The translations under genes and the position numbers were made by a program. Source: a bacterium (GTDB taxonomy: Bacteria; Desulfobacterota; JAPLJL01). Taken from it: a stretch of DNA of 40,316 bases. Positions 39,661 to 40,316 of the stretch are shown one piece after another (within the stretch, counting starts at the first letter, position 1; every line of letters starts with the position of its first letter). Below the pieces are notes generated by a model. That model was not told where the DNA came from, ran no database searches, and saw only the letters and a program-made list of their open reading frames with translations. The DNA lies in the NCBI GenBank assembly GCA_028713675.1, contig JAQTNV010000033.1, forward strand, positions 1 through 40,316, given 5' to 3'.

Positions 39661-39847
39661 CCTTTAACCCTTTCCGAATACTTTGGGTAAATTCCTTGTC
39701 GGCTAAAATTTCCGCGGTGGCCTTCCACTCTTCCAGCTCTCCCCAACTTATGTGCCGGGATAGTTCCAGACGTTCGTCATCGTTCATTCGGCGGATAATT
39801 TCGCCGACTATCAAAGGTAATTTGTTTTCTTCAGCTTCTTTGCGCAT
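39611..39847 (-). CDS. Antitoxin of the RelE/ParE pair
   Basis: A 78-residue, charged, helical protein (KLPLIVGEIIRRMNDDERLELSRHISWGELEEWKATAEILAD) that precedes and overlaps the toxin gene, as expected of a type II antitoxin. The ATG at 39847 has GGGAGG about nine bases upstream; a GTG at 39868 in the same frame is less likely. A DNA-binding domain is not obvious; the C-terminal half may neutralise the toxin. Confidence 0.72.
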   Translation of the reverse strand: MRKEAEENKLPLIVGEIIRRMNDDERLELSRHISWGELEEWKATAEILADKEFTQSIRKGLKDEKDGRIRSAAGILRR

Positions 39848-39868
39848 CTTTATTAACCTCCCATTCAC

Positions 39869-40142
39869 GCTCGGTCTCGTTCCCCGGCGGGTTTGGCAAT
39901 AAGGCTTGAATTGCTAATAATCTCCCAGATCGATTGATAAATATTATCATCCTTGAGGGTTAAATAAAACCCTCTCGAAGGAACGACTGAGCAATTTCTT
40001 GACGGAAGAAACCAGAACCTTTAAATTAACCAATGCTCATGGGGAATTAATTTTTTAAAGCGGGTCGGGATAGGCAGAATTTAGGCAGAGTTGATATACT
40101 TAAAGAAAAATCAATTGTCTTAAGTAATTGATTTTATTGAGA
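39869..40142. other. AT-rich spacer with tRNA promoter region and inverted repeat
   Basis: No gene is seen. TATACT at 40095-40100 could be the -10 box of the tRNA operon. AAAATCAATT (40107-40116) and AATTGATTTT (40126-40135) form a perfect 10-bp inverted repeat with a nine-base loop and T tail, seven bases before the first tRNA. An AGGGTTAAATAAAACCCT palindrome lies near 39955-39973. Confidence 0.45.
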
Positions 40143-40220
40143 GCGCCCATAGCTCAGCCCGGATAGAGCGACGGACTGCGGATCCGTAGGCCGGAGGTTC
40201 AAATCCTCTTGGGCGCACCA
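40143..40220 (+). tRNA. tRNA-Arg (anticodon GCG)
   Basis: Complete cloverleaf: acceptor GCGCCCA/TGGGCGC, D-stem GCTC/GAGC, anticodon stem ACGGA/TCCGT with loop CTGCGGA (anticodon GCG, reads CGC and CGU), T-stem GGAGG/CCTCT with TTCAAAT, and encoded CCA. Most bacteria use ACG with inosine for these codons, so GCG is notable. Confidence 0.93.
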
Positions 40221-40227
40221 TTTTTCC

Positions 40228-40316
<89 letters not shown>

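Overview
The window looks like a chromosome segment of a free-living, diderm (Gram-negative) bacterium with GC-rich coding DNA. It encodes a TonB-dependent receptor, several outer-membrane beta-barrels, many lipobox lipoproteins and tRNAs with encoded CCA. The gene content (methylmalonyl-CoA epimerase, sulfatase-modifying-factor-like lipoproteins, a BMP-type binding lipoprotein, an ABC-2 exporter) fits a deltaproteobacterial-grade lineage such as Desulfobacterota or Myxococcota, or an uncultivated relative. That placement is an inference. Intergenic spacers carry many short, low-complexity and palindromic dispersed repeats. A few AT-rich genes (8.5-9.5, 25.9-26.4 and 34.2-34.7 kb) stand out from the GC-rich background.

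Layout. 0-1.2 kb: 5' part of a TonB-dependent receptor with a visible frameshift. 1.4-3.0 kb: an SDR oxidoreductase and a histone-deacetylase-like amidohydrolase. 3.1-4.5 kb: a glycine-rich exported protein and a PEGA-type lipoprotein. 4.6-8.3 kb (minus strand): a HAD-IB phosphatase, a CPBP protease and an ABC-2 exporter pair. 8.5-9.5 kb: a prokaryotic Cys-loop receptor. 9.8-12.7 kb: an operon of outer-membrane protein, solute-binding protein and DAACS-family carrier, a possible binding-protein-assisted secondary uptake system.

12.8-25.7 kb is the most unusual part. Four lipoproteins share one signal-peptide cassette, and three of them carry FGE/SUMF1-like domains without the catalytic cysteine pair. 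Two large minus-strand lipoproteins show a MACPF/perforin-like region followed by a GON domain, and one ends in a C-type-lectin domain. Divergent from these lies a coupled pair: a BMP-family lipoprotein and a lipoprotein that fuses a LivK-type binding domain to a legumain-type (C13) protease. At least three members of the locus are preceded by the same promoter plus structured 5' leader, with GC-rich hairpins of which two look like terminators. I do not recognise this leader as a known riboswitch class. A surface-displayed, co-regulated recognition, pore-forming and proteolysis system is a hypothesis from these observations.

25.8-35.4 kb: a truncated duplicate of the ABC ATPase 5' end, an AT-rich membrane protein, mutS, two paralogous alginate-export-like outer-membrane barrels, methylmalonyl-CoA epimerase, a 220-bp element closed by 12-bp perfect inverted repeats, an SDR with Cys at the catalytic Ser position, a secreted propeller-like protein, and a small-protein/nucleotidyltransferase pair. 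35.7-40.3 kb: ileS with a terminator, an outer-membrane barrel, a RelE/ParE-type toxin-antitoxin pair, tRNA-Arg(GCG) and tRNA-Ser(CGA).
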